Origin: Verrucomicrobiota bacterium
GTDB lineage: Bacteria; Verrucomicrobiota; Verrucomicrobiia; Verrucomicrobiales; DEV007
DNA: 5,573 bases
Reading direction: 5' to 3'
Assembly (NCBI GenBank): GCA_027618625.1
Contig: JAQCER010000286.1
Coordinates: 1 to 5,573 of the forward strand
Within the stretch, counting starts at the first letter, position 1; every line of letters begins with the position of its first letter. The notes under the pieces are model-generated. The model saw nothing but the letters and a program-made list of their open reading frames with translations, made no database searches and had not been told where the DNA came from. This document shows positions 4,611 to 5,573 of the stretch, one piece after another. The position numbers were made by a program, and so were the translations under genes.

Positions 4611-5573
4611 TGAGGCGCATTTTTTTTGTCTCTGGAGAGATCAGCGGCGATACCCACGGTGCTGCTCTGATGCGGAACTTGCGGGACGTGGCGGACGCCG
4701 ACGAGTTGGCATTCGCGGGACTCGGCGGCCATTTGATGCGTGAAGTAGGTGGTGACAAGATTGAAGACTGGGTGTCGGAAGCCGGCGTGGTCGGGCTCTG
4801 GGAAGTCCTGAAAAAGTATGGATGGTTCAGAGCAAAGTTCGATGCCACGCTTGCCAGAATCGCCGACTGGAATCCAGATGCGGTCGTATTGATCGATTAT
4901 CCCGGATTCAATCTGCGGCTGGCGAAGGCGCTGCGCAAAGCGAAGTGTTCTGCAAAAGTGATCTACTACATCAGCCCGCAGGTGTGGGCGTGGAATCGTG
5001 GGCGCATCCCGAAAATGGCGCGCATGTTAGACTTGATGCTCTGCATCTTTCCATTCGAGAAGGAACTGTATGAGGCATCTGGACTGCGCACTGAATTTGT
5101 AGGGCACCCGTTCGGCGATGAGATGGAGCAGCTGCGGATCACAAGTGGCAGAGAAAGTAATCTGGTGGGCTTCCTGCCAGGCAGCCGCGAGCGGGAGGTA
5201 GCAGCACTATTTCCAGTGATGCGTGAAGCAGCGACTCTGCTGGCCCGTCAGTTCCAGGATCTGCGTTTCGAAGTGGCTGCCGCCTCGGATGCGAGGGCAG
5301 CACAGATTTGCGATTTGCTTGCCGGGCACTCCCATCCACAGATCACGATTTCAGTCGGGCACGCGTGCGAACTCATGCAGCGGGCCACTGTCGGAGCGGT
5401 GGCATCAGGGACAGCCTCGCTGCAGGCCGGTTTTTTCGGTCTGCCCTATTGTCTCGTATACAAAGTCGCGCCGCTGACCTATCTGGCCGCGCGCGCCGTC
5501 ATGAAGGTGGAGCATCTCGGCATGGTGAACATTCTTGCAGGCAGAGAAGTCGTCCGCGAATTGCTGCAGAACG
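4607..5573 (+). CDS. lpxB: Lipid-A-disaccharide synthase LpxB, 3' end cut by the window
   Basis: LpxB is a family GT19 glycosyltransferase. It joins lipid X to UDP-2,3-diacylglucosamine to form the beta-1,6-linked lipid A disaccharide at the inner membrane. The 322 visible codons carry its hallmarks in order: FFVSGEISGD (6-15), AGLGG (37-41), LIDYPGFN (95-102, with Asp97 matching the catalytically important Asp of other LpxB proteins), YISPQVWAW (121-129), FPFE (148-151), VGHP (165-168), FLPGSRERE (189-197), ASGTASLQAG (266-275) and YKVAPLTYLAAR (285-296). The last visible part, VNILAGREVVRELLQN, is the usual region near residue 320, leaving perhaps 50-70 residues outside the window. Translation probably starts at the ATG at 4607, overlapping the upstream TGA by four bases, though a second ATG at 4610 is equally usable. 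Codons 5-7 contain a run of eight T (4620-4627). Because no stop is present, this gene would be missed by a search for closed ORFs. Confidence 0.95.
   Translation, partial: MMRRIFFVSGEISGDTHGAALMRNLRDVADADELAFAGLGGHLMREVGGDKIEDWVSEAGVVGLWEVLKKYGWFRAKFDATLARIADWNPDAVVLIDYPGFNLRLAKALRKAKCSAKVIYYISPQVWAWNRGRIPKMARMLDLMLCIFPFEKELYEASGLRTEFVGHPFGDEMEQLRITSGRESNLVGFLPGSREREVAALFPVMREAATLLARQFQDLRFEVAAASDARAAQICDLLAGHSHPQITISVGHACELMQRATVGAVASGTASLQAGFFGLPYCLVYKVAPLTYLAARAVMKVEHLGMVNILAGREVVRELLQN

Overview
The window holds two unrelated blocks of a GC-rich, Gram-negative bacterial chromosome, separated by a more AT-rich intergenic stretch. The best guess for the organism is a member of Verrucomicrobiota or a related PVC lineage. 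This rests on three things. There is a eukaryotic-type Ser/Thr kinase with one membrane anchor and a large helical, TPR-like C-terminal part. The lipid A cluster uses LpxI instead of LpxH. Shine-Dalgarno sequences are weak or absent before most starts. No rRNA or other decisive marker is present, so the assignment is an inference.

Block 1 (1-2034, + strand) is a membrane-anchored Hanks-type kinase. Its first visible residue matches the gatekeeper/hinge of the fold, so the ATP-binding N-lobe is missing from the window. It is followed by 2022-2600, which is oriented mainly on the - strand. This contains a small secreted hypothetical protein (2190-2498, - strand) and, convergent with the kinase, a short broken reading frame (2022-2169, - strand). 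When its frameshift is repaired, that frame reads as a hydrophobic membrane segment resembling a type IV prepilin N-terminus.

The divergent intergenic region 2499-2850 carries an AT-rich promoter-like tract facing the small secreted gene. On the + strand it has an unusual leader before lpxI: four inverted repeats, one possible sigma-70 type promoter, and a 37-codon ORF (2679-2792) with coding-like base use and no recognised relatives.

Block 2 (2851-5573, + strand) is a translationally coupled lipid A operon: lpxI, then a Gfo/Idh/MocA oxidoreductase, then lpxB (cut by the window end). Both junctions are 4-base ATGA overlaps. LpxI hydrolyses UDP-2,3-diacylglucosamine to lipid X, and LpxB condenses lipid X with another UDP-2,3-diacylglucosamine to give the lipid A disaccharide. 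The oxidoreductase between them may act on UDP-GlcNAc, as GnnA does in the route to amide-linked lipid A, but its substrate is inferred from position only.

Nothing here is a clear new defence or mobile system. The most interesting items are the structured leader with the small ORF, the broken pilin-like frame, and the oxidoreductase held between two consecutive lipid A enzymes.
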